NCBI RefSeq assembly: GCF_004348685.1
Contig: NZ_SMKO01000018.1
Span: 25,135-89,134 of the forward strand
DNA: 64,000 nt
Origin: Nonomuraea deserti
GTDB taxonomy: Bacteria > Actinomycetota > Actinomycetes > Streptosporangiales > Streptosporangiaceae
Direction: 5' to 3'
This document shows, one piece after another, positions 36,523-46,786 of this stretch. Below the pieces are notes generated by a model. That model was not told the origin of the DNA, ran no database searches, and saw only the letters and a list, made by a program, of their open reading frames with translations. The first letter of the stretch is position 1. Each line of letters opens with the position of its first letter. A program made the position numbers and the translations under genes.

Positions 36523-37491
36523 ATGAGACCGTTGCGCGCGCTGGTCTGCGCTGTCCTGGCCGTGGGGCTCGCCGCCTGCGGTTCCGCGGAGCCCGCGGAC
36601 GCCCCCGCGCCGAGTGCCCCCTTCAGGACCGTCAAGCACGTCATGGGCGAGACGGTGATCCCGGAGCAGCCGAAGCGGGTGGTGGCGCTCGACCAGAGCT
36701 TCGTCGACGCGGTGCTCACCCTGGAGACGCCGGTGGTGGGCTACACCACCTACCGGTCGATCGACACTGAGCTTCCCGGCTATCTCGGGGCCGTCGCCGA
36801 GCGGTACGGCAAGCAGGCCACTCCGGTCGGGACGCTGGAGCAGCCGAGTCTGGAGAAGATCATCGCGCTCAAGCCCGACCTGATCGTCTCGGCCAAGGTC
36901 CGCCACGAGGCGCTGTACGAGAAGCTCTCCAAGATCGCGCCCACGGTCTTCAGCGAGACCACAGGGGCCATCTGGAAGGAGAACCTCCGGCTCATGGGTC
37001 AGGCCCTGGGCAAGGAGACGCTCGCCGACGCCAGGATCAAGGAGTACGAGGAGCGTGCCGCCGCGATCGGTGCGGCGATCAAGAAGAAGGACGGCGAACT
37101 GCCGACGATCTCCGTCGTGCGCTTCGCCGGCGAGCCGACGACCCGGCTCTACGTGGAGAACTCGTACTCCGGCGTGGTCTTGAAGGACGTCGGGTTCCCC
37201 CGGCCGGAGAGCCAGCCGACCGCGAAGGACGCCATCGCCGTGGACGTCAGCCAGGAGCGGATCGCGGAGCTGGACGCCGACCAGATCTTCGTCGCGACAT
37301 ATCCGGATCCGTCGTCTGACGGGCCCAAGGAGAAGTTCGTGAACAACCCGCTGTGGGGCAAGCTCAAGGGCGACAAGCACGAGGTGAGCGACCTGACCTG
37401 GATGAGCGCTGTGGGCATCCAGGGGGCGCACGCCATGCTGGACGACGTGGCGAAGTTCTTCGCCGTCGATCCCGCCAGACCCGCCTCCTGA
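36523..37491 (+). CDS. Siderophore-binding lipoprotein (FepB/FecB type)
   Basis: A 322-aa class III substrate-binding protein. ATG 36523 follows GAGAGGG. Lipobox VGLAAC places the lipidated cysteine at residue 19. The start of the binding domain is PKRVVALDQSFVDAVLTLETPVVGYT, with SLEKIIALKPDLIVSAK typical of the family. It captures an Fe-siderophore and delivers it to the divergent permeases. No siderophore biosynthesis gene is in the window, so uptake may concern a xenosiderophore or one made elsewhere. Confidence 0.95.
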   Translation: MRPLRALVCAVLAVGLAACGSAEPADAPAPSAPFRTVKHVMGETVIPEQPKRVVALDQSFVDAVLTLETPVVGYTTYRSIDTELPGYLGAVAERYGKQATPVGTLEQPSLEKIIALKPDLIVSAKVRHEALYEKLSKIAPTVFSETTGAIWKENLRLMGQALGKETLADARIKEYEERAAAIGAAIKKKDGELPTISVVRFAGEPTTRLYVENSYSGVVLKDVGFPRPESQPTAKDAIAVDVSQERIAELDADQIFVATYPDPSSDGPKEKFVNNPLWGKLKGDKHEVSDLTWMSAVGIQGAHAMLDDVAKFFAVDPARPAS

Positions 37492-37496
37492 CGCCT

Positions 37497-38576
37497 CTAC
37501 CGGGGCAGGAACGCGCGCAGCTCCCCCAGGTGGGGAGCGACGTCCAGGCCCTGCCGGGCGAGCCAGCTCGGGTCGCCGTACGTGCCCTCGTAGCGGTCGC
37601 CGCTGTCGCAGACCAGCGTGACGATGCTGCCCCGCTCGCCCGACTCGCGCATCTCCGCGATGAGGCCCACGCAGGCCGCCATGTTCGTCCCCGTCGATCC
37701 GCCCACGTGGAGGCCGGTCACCTCGCGGGTCCAGTGCATGGCGGCGATCGAGCGGGCGTCCGGCACGGCGATCATGCGGTCGATGACGGCCGGCTGGAAG
37801 GAGGGCTCCACGCGGGGGCGGCCGATGCCCTCGATGCGGGAGCCCGGCGCGGTGACCGTGGTGTCGCCGGAGACCCAGCTCGGGTAGAAGGCCGACCCCT
37901 CGGGGTCGGCGACGGCCAGGCGGGTGGCGTGGCGGCGGTAGCGGATGTAGCGGCCGATGGTGGAGGACGTGCCGCCGGTGCCGGCGCCGACCACGATCCA
38001 CGCGGGCACCGGGTAGGGTTCCATGGACATCTGGGAATAGATGGACTCGGCGATGTTGTTGTTCCCGCGCCAGTCGGTCGCCCGCTCCGCGTAGGTGAAC
38101 TGATCCATGAAGTGCCCGCCGGTCTCGGCGGCCAGGCGGTGAGATTCCTCATAGATCGCACCCGGATCGCTCACGAGATGACACTTCCCACCGTAGAACT
38201 CGATGAGGTGGCACTTCTCCGGCGACGTGGACGCGGGCATGACGGCGATGAAGGGCAGGCCGAGCAGCCGGGCGAAATAGGCCTCGCTGACGGCGGTGGA
38301 TCCGCTCGACGCCTCGACGACGGTCGTGGCGGGCCCGATCCAGCCGTTGGCCAGGCCATAGAGGAAGAGAGAACGAGCGAGCCGATGTTTGAGTGAACCT
38401 GTGGGGTGCACCGACTCGTCTTTCAAGTAGAGGTTTACACCCCAGTCCGAGGGCAGCGGAAAGACGTGCAGATGTGTGTCGCAACTACGGTTGGCGTCGG
38501 CCTCGACCTTCCGTATGGCCTCGGCCACCCAGCGGCGGGTGCCGGGGTCGTGGCGGTCGACGAAGCTCATGCTCAT
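37497..38576 (-). CDS. cds1: PLP-dependent L-cysteine desulfhydrase, Cds1-like
   Basis: A 359-aa cysteine-synthase-fold enzyme. The PLP lysine is in [20 protein letters not shown]; the substrate loop is [15 protein letters not shown] and the phosphate-binding loop [20 protein letters not shown]. The sequence closely recalls mycobacterial Cds1 (Rv3684), which degrades cysteine to pyruvate, ammonia and H2S. A plain cysteine synthase is less likely given these motifs. Two ATGs (38576, 38570) are equally possible. Its location between siderophore and sigma-factor genes is suggestive of redox or sulfur stress, but unproven. Confidence 0.88.
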   Translation of the reverse strand: MSMSFVDRHDPGTRRWVAEAIRKVEADANRSCDTHLHVFPLPSDWGVNLYLKDESVHPTGSLKHRLARSLFLYGLANGWIGPATTVVEASSGSTAVSEAYFARLLGLPFIAVMPASTSPEKCHLIEFYGGKCHLVSDPGAIYEESHRLAAETGGHFMDQFTYAERATDWRGNNNIAESIYSQMSMEPYPVPAWIVVGAGTGGTSSTIGRYIRYRRHATRLAVADPEGSAFYPSWVSGDTTVTAPGSRIEGIGRPRVEPSFQPAVIDRMIAVPDARSIAAMHWTREVTGLHVGGSTGTNMAACVGLIAEMRESGERGSIVTLVCDSGDRYEGTYGDPSWLARQGLDVAPHLGELRAFLPR

Positions 38577-38809
38577 ACGCTATCCCATGTGACTCTTGCC
38601 ACTCTTACTGTGATATTGGGTGGGTAGTGTTATGATAATGAGACTTGTCCGGCCGTGGACGTGACCACGCACGCCGCGAGCAGATGGACGGAAACCCCTT
38701 CTGGCCAAGGCCGAACCGCACTAACGCGCCCCTTACCTGGTGCTTGCGATGATGGAACCGCTGTCAGGCGGCTTGTGCCGAAACGGGGGATAGCGCAAGG
38801 GGGATTGAT

Positions 38810-39406
38810 TTGATCACTATGACCGATGAGCAGCGTCAGGACTGGTTCGAACGGGATGTCGTGCCCGTGACGTCGCAGCTGTTCGCCTCCGCCATGCGCC
38901 TGACTCGCAACACCGCCGACGCGGAGGATCTGGTGCAGGAGACGGTGGCGAAGGCGTACACGTCCTACCACCAGTTCCGCGAGGGCACCAACCTCAAGGC
39001 GTGGTTGCACCGGATTCTGACCAACAACTTCATTAACGACTACCGCAAGAAGCAGCGCTCTCCCAAGCTGTCCGCAGCCGAGGACATCGAGGACTGGCAG
39101 CTGCACGCCGCCGAGTCGCACTCCTCGACCGGGCTGCGCTCCGCCGAGAACGAGGCGCTCGACCGGCTCCCCGACAACATCGTGATGAACGCCCTGCGCA
39201 GCCTGCCCGAGGACTTCCGCGTGGCCGTCTACCTGGCCGACGTCGAGGGCTTCGCGTACAAGGAGATCGCTGAGCGCATGGGCACGCCGATCGGCACCGT
39301 GATGTCGCGCCTCCACCGCGGCCGCCGCCAGCTGCGCGGCATGCTGGAGGAGTACGCCCGCGAGGAGGGCGCCGTCCGCGTCCCCGCGCAGAGCGCCGCC
39401 GCCTAG
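38810..39406 (+). CDS. ECF sigma factor of the SigR/SigH (oxidative stress) type
   Basis: A 198-aa sigma factor. Region 2 reads [20 protein letters not shown] then [20 protein letters not shown], and region 4 reads [20 protein letters not shown] then [20 protein letters not shown]. This is the SigR/SigH group that runs thiol-oxidative stress responses. TTG 38810 has the better RBS spacing (AAGGGGG, six bases); ATG 38819 is an alternative. No RsrA-type zinc anti-sigma gene follows. Instead the stop TAG overlaps the stop of the convergent gene within CTAG (39403-39406). No clear SigR-type promoter upstream. Confidence 0.93.
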   Translation: MITMTDEQRQDWFERDVVPVTSQLFASAMRLTRNTADAEDLVQETVAKAYTSYHQFREGTNLKAWLHRILTNNFINDYRKKQRSPKLSAAEDIEDWQLHAAESHSSTGLRSAENEALDRLPDNIVMNALRSLPEDFRVAVYLADVEGFAYKEIAERMGTPIGTVMSRLHRGRRQLRGMLEEYAREEGAVRVPAQSAAA

Positions 39407-40347
39407 GACCCCATGGCGAGATGGAGGCGGACGCGTAACAGGCCGCCTTCCGCCCGTAACTCGACGAGATCGCACAGCTGCCGGCTGATCCAGAGCCCGT
39501 ATCCCCTGGGGGATCCGGGCTCGGGTGGTATGTAGCCGGGTAGCGGGTCGTGGAGCGCGCCGCCCGGTTCGGCGATCTCGCAGACGAGCTCCCCGTCCTC
39601 CACCCACATCGTGACCGTGCCGTGCCCGGCGCCGTGCTCGATGCTGTTGGCCGCGATCTCCGACGCGCTGAGCACGAGCGACGTGGTCAGGTCGCCGTCC
39701 ATGCCGGCCGCCCTGGCGTAGTCGCCGACGGTCCGGCGCAGCCGCTTCAGCTCGCGCGCGGTGAACCCGAACGTCTTGGCGTCGCCGCGCGGCTCGGGCA
39801 GGGGCGCCCGATCGGTGTCCAGGACGAGGTCGTGCGGGTTCACGAACCGGGCGCCGGCCGCCTCGCCCTCGGGGCCGAGCAGCAGGGGATGGGTGACCTG
39901 GGTGTGATCGAGCACGTCCGCGGGGACCTTCCGCACGTCGTACAGGCACCACAGGATCGCCGGCCGCGCCCGGAGCGCGGCGTTGACCACCGACTCGTAG
40001 CGGATGAGCTCCCTGACCTCGCGCGCGCTCCTGCCCTCCCATCCGGGTTCGCCGATGACGAACGTGCCGTGGTCGCGCGTGTAGTCGTGCAGCGCGGCCA
40101 GCGTCCGGTAGGGATGGGCGTACCAGGAGGAGGCGTCGCGGTGGTCGACGCGGCCGGCGTCGCGGCCCAGGGCGTCGGCGAGCAGCCCGGAATTGGCCGG
40201 GCCCGTGATCACCAGGACCCGCCTGCCCTCGCCCAGCGCCGCGCGCACGCGCGGGACGGTGACGCTCAGGAGCGCCTCATCCGTGGCGTACGGCACCGCG
40301 ACGTGCCTCAACGACTCATCACCGGAACGTGCCCGATCAGGGCGCAC
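39403..40347 (-). CDS. MEDS-domain and HATPase anti-sigma/sensor protein (RsbA-like)
   Basis: A 314-aa protein from GTG 40347. The N-terminal ~190 residues are a MEDS-type sensory domain ([40 protein letters not shown]). The C-terminus is a GHKL/HATPase of anti-sigma type: N box [15 protein letters not shown]1 [13 protein letters not shown] and G2 [14 protein letters not shown]. Such proteins act as anti-sigma or anti-anti-sigma kinases; the partner is unknown. It is tail-to-tail with the SigR-like gene. Confidence 0.88.
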   Translation of the reverse strand: MRPDRARSGDESLRHVAVPYATDEALLSVTVPRVRAALGEGRRVLVITGPANSGLLADALGRDAGRVDHRDASSWYAHPYRTLAALHDYTRDHGTFVIGEPGWEGRSAREVRELIRYESVVNAALRARPAILWCLYDVRKVPADVLDHTQVTHPLLLGPEGEAAGARFVNPHDLVLDTDRAPLPEPRGDAKTFGFTARELKRLRRTVGDYARAAGMDGDLTTSLVLSASEIAANSIEHGAGHGTVTMWVEDGELVCEIAEPGGALHDPLPGYIPPEPGSPRGYGLWISRQLCDLVELRAEGGLLRVRLHLAMGS

Positions 40348-40365
40348 GGGCGAAACGTAGCAAGG

Positions 40366-41205
40366 CTAGGGGTGCTGTGCAACGGCTATCAGCGCGACCG
40401 CCCCCAGCGCGCAGGCAACACCGGTCACCTGGACGGCCCGCAGGCGCTCGCCGAGCACGTGGCGGGCCAGCAGCAGGGTGCTGGCGGGGTAGAGGGAGAC
40501 GAGCACGGCGACGAGGCTGAGCAGGCCGTCCTGCTGGGCCAGCAGGAAGAGCACGTTCGCCGTCATATCGAGCACGCCGGCCGCGACGATGATGCGCAAC
40601 GACCCTGACCGCGGTCTGAGCGCCCGCCGGGTGATCAGGGCGAGCAGGGCCACCGTGGTCACGGACGAGAGCCTGGCGCCGACCAGCGGCCACAGGCCGG
40701 ACTCGTGCGGGGCCATGGAGAGCAGGATGAAGAATCCGCCGAACCCGGCGCCCGCGGCCAGCGCCGCCGCCACCGAGGTGAACGGGCCGTGCCCGCCGCC
40801 GGAGCTGTCCTGGCTGACCAGCAGCACCGAGCCCAGCGCGAGCGCGACCCCGACCAGCGCCCAGAACACCGGCCGCTCGCCGATCGCCAGCCCGAACACG
40901 ACGGGCAGCGCGGCCGAGGTGACCGCGGTCGTCGGCGCGACGACCGACATGACGCCCGTGGCCAGCGCCCGGTAGAACAGCACCAGCCCGGCCGCGCCCG
41001 ACATGCCGGCGGCCAGGCCCCATGACAGCGCCGTGTCGCTGAAGGCGCCGGGCAGCAGCGGCAGCAGGCCGAGGATCAGCGCCAGGCCGGCGATCTGCGA
41101 CAGCACGACGACCGACAGCACCTGGGTCCGTTTGGTGGCCAGGCCGCCGAAGAAGTCGGCCGTGCCGTAGACCACCGCGCAGGCGGCCGCCAGGATCACC
41201 GTCAT
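40366..41205 (-). CDS. EamA/DMT-family transporter
   Basis: A 279-aa protein of ten membrane segments in two EamA halves (VVYGTADFFGGLATKRTQVL; GVLDMTANVLFLLAQQDGLL with LASLYPASTLLLA-like ending). It probably exports a small metabolite or amino acid. ATG 41205 has GAAGAGGTGAGAG upstream. It is divergent from the XRE-cupin regulator, whose likely operator lies between them. This layout is typical of a regulator-exporter pair. Confidence 0.93.
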   Translation of the reverse strand: MTVILAAACAVVYGTADFFGGLATKRTQVLSVVVLSQIAGLALILGLLPLLPGAFSDTALSWGLAAGMSGAAGLVLFYRALATGVMSVVAPTTAVTSAALPVVFGLAIGERPVFWALVGVALALGSVLLVSQDSSGGGHGPFTSVAAALAAGAGFGGFFILLSMAPHESGLWPLVGARLSSVTTVALLALITRRALRPRSGSLRIIVAAGVLDMTANVLFLLAQQDGLLSLVAVLVSLYPASTLLLARHVLGERLRAVQVTGVACALGAVALIAVAQHP

Positions 41206-41254
41206 CTCTCACCTCTTCCAGTCCAACAGACTGAACTCTTAGTACAACACATTA

Positions 41255-41288
41255 GGTGCAACAGGGTGCAAAAGGATTTCACTACACT
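41255..41288. promoter_or_regulatory. Operator direct repeats and -10 between EamA gene and XRE-cupin gene
   Basis: GGTGCAA recurs at 41255-41261 and 41265-41271, a 10-bp period that puts both on the same DNA face. TACACT (41283-41288) lies seven bases before ATG 41296, so the regulator mRNA may be leaderless. Confidence 0.45.
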
Positions 41289-41295
41289 GCACTCC

Positions 41296-41871
41296 ATGGA
41301 GGACCCCGAGCTGATCACCCAGGCCATCGCCAACAACGTCCGCGCCCAGCGCTCGCACCGCGGGCTGACGCTCGACGCGCTGGCCGCCAGGTCGGGGGTG
41401 AGCAGGGGGATGCTCGTCCAGGTGGAGCAGGGCCGGACCAACCCGAGCGTCTCCACGCTCACCAGGATCGCCTCCGCCCTGGGCGTCACCGTGGCACGGC
41501 TCGTCGAGGTCGCCGACGTGCCCATGGTGCGCGTCATCGACAAGGCCGACGTGGTCACGTTCCGCCAGGGCGACGTGCAGGCCCGCCTGCTGGTGGGCGC
41601 GGACGTGCCGATGATCCTGGAGTTGTGGGACTGGCGGCTGGCCCCCGGCGAGCACCACGACGGCGACGCCCACCCGCCGGGCACCCGCGAGATGCTGACC
41701 GTGCTCGACGGCGAGCTGACGATCACGGTCTACGGCAAGAGCCACACGATCGGCAGGGACGACGCGGTGCTCTTCACCGCCGATCGCCCCCATCGCTATG
41801 CGAACAGGGGCGAAGAGGAGCTCAGGTTCATCATGGTGGTCGCCGAGCCCCGCGAGACGCACGACCAATGA
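41296..41871 (+). CDS. XRE-family regulator with C-terminal cupin domain
   Basis: A 191-aa protein: helix-turn-helix (RGLTLDALAARSGVSRGMLV, QVEQGRTNPSVSTLTRIASA), then a cupin sensory barrel (GEHHDGDAHPPGTREMLTVL, RPHRYANRGEEELRFI). Such proteins repress a divergent exporter or catabolic gene in response to a small ligand. ATG 41296 is chosen over GTG 41266 because the -10 TACACT would place transcription at the ATG. It controls the EamA gene by inference. Confidence 0.93.
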   Translation: MEDPELITQAIANNVRAQRSHRGLTLDALAARSGVSRGMLVQVEQGRTNPSVSTLTRIASALGVTVARLVEVADVPMVRVIDKADVVTFRQGDVQARLLVGADVPMILELWDWRLAPGEHHDGDAHPPGTREMLTVLDGELTITVYGKSHTIGRDDAVLFTADRPHRYANRGEEELRFIMVVAEPRETHDQ

Positions 41872-41955
41872 GCTTCACCTGAGCCCGCCGCGTCGGGGAC
41901 GCCCGTTGTTTGGGTACATCCCTGGTGTGCGCGGAACGTCGGCAGGGGGTGGCGT

Positions 41956-42261
41956 GTGAATGAGGCCCGAGCGGCGACGGAGAAGCTCCAGGCGGAGCTC
42001 CACGGTCTGGGCGTCACCAGCGCGTACGACGTGGGCGACGATGCGACCGTCTCGGTGTGGATAGGCCTGGTCGTGCGCTATAGGGATGGCTTTTACCGTT
42101 GGCAGGAAGGGCCGGTGAAACGTCGGCATCTGGGTACGGATCCGGCCGGATGTGCCATGCGCGTGGCGCGCCGCTCCAAAGAACTGCAGGCCGATATCCC
42201 ACCCTGGTGGGACGACCTGGTCAGGGAACTGCGGGGGAAACCGGCCCAGGACTATCCGTAG
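41956..42261 (+). CDS. Hypothetical protein
   Basis: A 101-aa protein from GTG 41956. The N-terminus is an amphipathic helix (EARAATEKLQAELHGLGV), followed by a strand-rich section (TVSVWIGLVVRYRDGFYRWQ) and a charged helix with a Trp pair (DIPPWWDDLVRELRG). It has no signal peptide and no recognised family. It lies 30 bp before the deacetylase gene, so the two may be co-transcribed. Confidence 0.75.
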   Translation: MNEARAATEKLQAELHGLGVTSAYDVGDDATVSVWIGLVVRYRDGFYRWQEGPVKRRHLGTDPAGCAMRVARRSKELQADIPPWWDDLVRELRGKPAQDYP

Positions 42262-42291
42262 CCCCCCGTACGCGGTGTTTCGGGGGGACGC

Positions 42292-43077
42292 ATGCGCGGG
42301 TGGGCTCTGCCGCTGGCCCTGTTGGCTCTGGTGAGCTTCGCCACCCAGGTGGTGGTGCACGCCCATCCCCCGGCGCTCCCGATCGTGCCCGTCCAGCCGC
42401 CGCCGATCGAGCCCTCCGTCCTGGCCAGGCGGCTGGCGTCGATGCAGGCCGACTGGCCGCGCCACGTCGACTGCGCGCTGGCCAAGTGCGTGGCCCTGAC
42501 CTTCGACGACGGCCCGGGCGAGCACACGGGCCGGCTGCTCGCCCTGCTGAACGCGCACGACGTCAGGGCGACGTTCTTCGTGGTCGGGGAGATGGTGGCC
42601 GCCGGCGGCAGGCGAGCCGTCCAGCGCATCGTGGCCGACGGGCATGAGATCGGCAACCACTCCTGGAGCCACCAGGCGCTGTCGGAGCTGACGCGGAAGG
42701 AGCTCCACCGGGAGCTGCGGCACACCGGCCGCCTCGTGCGCCGGCTCACCGGGGTCAGGATGCGGGTGATGCGGCCGCCGTACGGGCTGACGGACCGGCG
42801 CGTCGCGGCCGAGGCACGCCGCACGGGCATGGCCCAGATCCTGTGGAACGTCGACACCTTCGACTGGCGGGACCGGACGCCCAAGGTCGTGGCCAGGCGG
42901 GCAGGCCGGGCCTCCCCCGGATCGATCATCCTCATGCACGACATCCACCGCACCACCGTGAAAGCCGTGCCCGCCCTGCTCGACGCGCTCGAGAGAAGGG
43001 GCTTCACGTTCGTCACGGTCTCCGAGCTGTACGGGGACCGGGGCCCGGCGCCGGGGAGAAAGTACATGAGGCGGTGA
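42292..43077 (+). CDS. Polysaccharide deacetylase (CE4, NodB domain), membrane-anchored or secreted
   Basis: A 261-aa protein. The N-terminal hydrophobic segment (WALPLALLALVSFATQVVVH) is a signal anchor or peptide. NodB motifs: TFDDGP (catalytic Asp and metal Asp), NHSWSH (metal His pair), RPPYGLTD, DTFDWRD and ILMHDIH. The family removes acetyl groups from peptidoglycan, chitin or similar polymers. It is expected outside the membrane, probably acting on cell-wall glycans. Confidence 0.95.
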   Translation: MRGWALPLALLALVSFATQVVVHAHPPALPIVPVQPPPIEPSVLARRLASMQADWPRHVDCALAKCVALTFDDGPGEHTGRLLALLNAHDVRATFFVVGEMVAAGGRRAVQRIVADGHEIGNHSWSHQALSELTRKELHRELRHTGRLVRRLTGVRMRVMRPPYGLTDRRVAAEARRTGMAQILWNVDTFDWRDRTPKVVARRAGRASPGSIILMHDIHRTTVKAVPALLDALERRGFTFVTVSELYGDRGPAPGRKYMRR

Positions 43078-43113
43078 CCCGGGGCGTCCGGGCGGCGTGG
43101 CAGGCTTGACCAC

Positions 43114-43764
43114 ATGGGGTTCACCGGCTTTCCCGACGAGGCGTTCCTGTTCTACGAGGGTCTCGAGGCTGACAATTCGAAGACCTATTTCGGCCGGCAC
43201 AAACAGCTCTACGAGGAGGCCGTGCGAGAGCCGATGCTGGCGCTCGCCGACGAGCTGGCCGCGGAGTTCGGGCCGGCGCAGCTCTTCCGGCCCTATCGTG
43301 ACGTGCGCTTCGCCAAGGACAAGTCGCCGTACAAAACGCATCAGGGCGCTTTCGTCGACCTGATGCCGGGCATCGGGCTCTACGTGGAGCTGAGCGCGGC
43401 CGGGCTGTTCACCGCGGGCGGCGTCTACACGAAGGCCTCCGACCAGGTCGCCCGCTATCGCGCGGCCGTCGACGAAGACCTGTCGGGCAAGCCGCTCGAG
43501 TCGATCATCGGCTCGCTCGAGGCGGCCGGCTACACGCTCCACGGCGAGCGGCTGAAGACCAGGCCGCGCGGCTTCGACGCCGGCCATCCCCGCATCGAGC
43601 TGCTGCGGCACCGGTCGCTCCACGCGGGGATGCGGTTCGAGCCGGAGCCGTGGGTGCACACGCCGCAGGTGCGCGAGCGGGTGGCGCGCACCTGGCGCGA
43701 CTTCGGACCCCTGGTCGAGTGGCTCTGCACGCACGTGAGAGGCAGCGAGCTGCCGCCCCGCTGA
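43114..43764 (+). CDS. DUF2461 family protein
   Basis: A 216-aa protein with the DUF2461 start (GFTGFPDEAFLFYEGLEADN) and RPYRDVRFAKDKSPYKTHQG, known across bacteria without function. RGFDAGHPRIELLRHRSL is the C-terminal conserved block. There is no signal peptide. The last 13 bases, including the stop, are repeated twice more downstream. Confidence 0.93.
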   Translation: MGFTGFPDEAFLFYEGLEADNSKTYFGRHKQLYEEAVREPMLALADELAAEFGPAQLFRPYRDVRFAKDKSPYKTHQGAFVDLMPGIGLYVELSAAGLFTAGGVYTKASDQVARYRAAVDEDLSGKPLESIIGSLEAAGYTLHGERLKTRPRGFDAGHPRIELLRHRSLHAGMRFEPEPWVHTPQVRERVARTWRDFGPLVEWLCTHVRGSELPPR

Positions 43765-43790
43765 GCCGCCCTGCTGAGCCGCCCCGCTGG
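43752..43790 (+). repeat. 13-bp triple repeat at the DUF2461 stop codon
   Basis: GCCGCCCCGCTGA (43752-43764, the coding end and stop) is followed by GCCGCCCTGCTGA (43765-43777) and GCCGCCCCGCTGG (43778-43790). Confidence 0.9.
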
Positions 43791-43891
43791 GGCCGCCCCC
43801 GGCTTGAGGCGCACCCCAGCGCACGCGTCAACCGCGGCCGGGGCCCGCTTCCACGATCGCCACCGACCGGCGCCCAGACGTTGGCGTCAGG

Positions 43892-45742
<1,851 letters not shown>

Positions 45743-45865
45743 GATGAGGTCTCGCTCTGTGTCGTGGAGGCGGCCGCGCGAAGTCGCGACCCACTAAGTC
45801 TAATTGATCCCCTCTGATGGCGAGCGCGAGCGGGACGACGGCGGGCCTCACGTACATAGCCGGTT

Positions 45866-45908
45866 GCACAATTGTGCGCATGGCAATCTTGGCCAGGGTC
45901 CCTACATT
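45866..45908 (+). promoter_or_regulatory. Palindromic operator and -10 upstream of the first ANL-fragment gene
   Basis: GCACAATTGTGC (45866-45877) is a perfect 12-base palindrome. TGGCAA (45881-45886) and TACATT (45903-45908) could be -35 and -10, spaced 16 bases. The -10 ends six bases before ATG 45915, which has no Shine-Dalgarno, suggesting a leaderless mRNA. The palindrome could also control the divergent typA. Confidence 0.5.
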
Positions 45909-45914
45909 AACGGC

Positions 45915-46658
45915 ATGACCTGGACAGAGCTGGTGATGGCCGCGGCGCCGACACGGGGCGAACGGCCGGCGGTGAGCGATGTCCGGACAGGCGAGGTGCT
46001 GTCGTACGCGACGTTCGTCAAACGGGTCACCCGTGGCGCGGCGGGCCTGCGCCGCCAGGGCCTGGGCTACGGCGAGCGGGTCATCGTCAACGTGCCGCCC
46101 GGCGCGACGCTGCCGGTCGCGATCCACGCCGTCGCCTGGGCGGGCGGCGTCGCGGTGCTCGCGGCCTCCGGCTCCGCCCGCATGATGATCACCCAGCGCC
46201 ACTACGACCCCGCCGCCACGCAGGTCGAGCAGGTCTACTCCTTCCGCCCGGTCGAGGGGGCCAAGCCGTTCGCCGAGCTGCTCGACGAGCGCAGAGTGGA
46301 GTTCGGGCCGCTGGCGGGCCCGGCGCTCACGTTCGACGGCCGGCGCGTGTTCGACCACGACGAGCTGGCGGGTGACCTGCGCAGGCTCGCCGCGCGGGTG
46401 GCGATCGCCAAGGACGACGTCCTGATCAGCGCGGTCAACGATCCGTTCAGAGGGCTGCGGGTGATCGACCTGGCCATGATGTCCGGCGCCCACGTCGTGG
46501 TCGCCCACGAGCCGAGCCTGGTCGGCTGCCGCGTGCTCGCCCAGGAGCGGGGCGCGAGCGTCGTCGTCGCGCCCTACGACCTGGCCAGGAGGCTGCTGGG
46601 CAATCCCGCGCTGCGCGTCGTCGACGAAAGGACGGTCGTGAGCTCGCTCGGCCTGTGA
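45915..46658 (+). CDS. N-terminal fragment of an adenylate-forming (ANL/acyl-CoA synthetase) protein, copy 1
   Basis: A 247-aa protein. Residues 15-75 (VSDVRTGEVLSYATFVKRVT then GAAGLRRQGLGYGERVIVNV) match the N-terminus of acyl-CoA synthetases. The Gly/Ser/Thr-rich ATP loop expected near residue 140 is absent (ALTFDGRRVFDHDELAGDL instead). The later part (DLAMMSGAHVVVAHEPSL) follows the family up to about its middle, then stops. A full enzyme is about 500 aa. There is no frameshift scar nearby, and a diverged copy exists at 49360. It is probably non-catalytic, a binding module or pseudoenzyme. The LuxR gene follows at once. Confidence 0.82.
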   Translation: MTWTELVMAAAPTRGERPAVSDVRTGEVLSYATFVKRVTRGAAGLRRQGLGYGERVIVNVPPGATLPVAIHAVAWAGGVAVLAASGSARMMITQRHYDPAATQVEQVYSFRPVEGAKPFAELLDERRVEFGPLAGPALTFDGRRVFDHDELAGDLRRLAARVAIAKDDVLISAVNDPFRGLRVIDLAMMSGAHVVVAHEPSLVGCRVLAQERGASVVVAPYDLARRLLGNPALRVVDERTVVSSLGL

Positions 46659-46742
46659 TCCCCACGGCCACCGCTGCGTCCCCGGCCGGAGAGGACACGA
46701 GCGCGCGATCCGATGCGCGAGTCTCCCGGCGGGGAAAGTGCG

Positions 46743-46759
46743 ACACTGTCGGAGAGTGT
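46743..46759. promoter_or_regulatory. Inverted repeat before the first LuxR-type regulator
   Basis: ACACT-N7-AGTGT (46743-46759) lies 28 bases before the preferred ATG at 46787, in the 128-bp gap after the ANL fragment. It may be an operator for the regulator or a separate promoter element. Confidence 0.4.
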
Positions 46760-46786
46760 GATCCTTCTGCGATGCGGGGTGACCAC

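Noticed and set aside
45915..46658. Frameshifted full-length acyl-CoA synthetase (pseudogene)
   Set aside because: No continuation of the ANL fold is found in the other frames before LuxR copy 1 begins, and the fragment ends in a normal stop; it is kept as an intact gene with reserved function.
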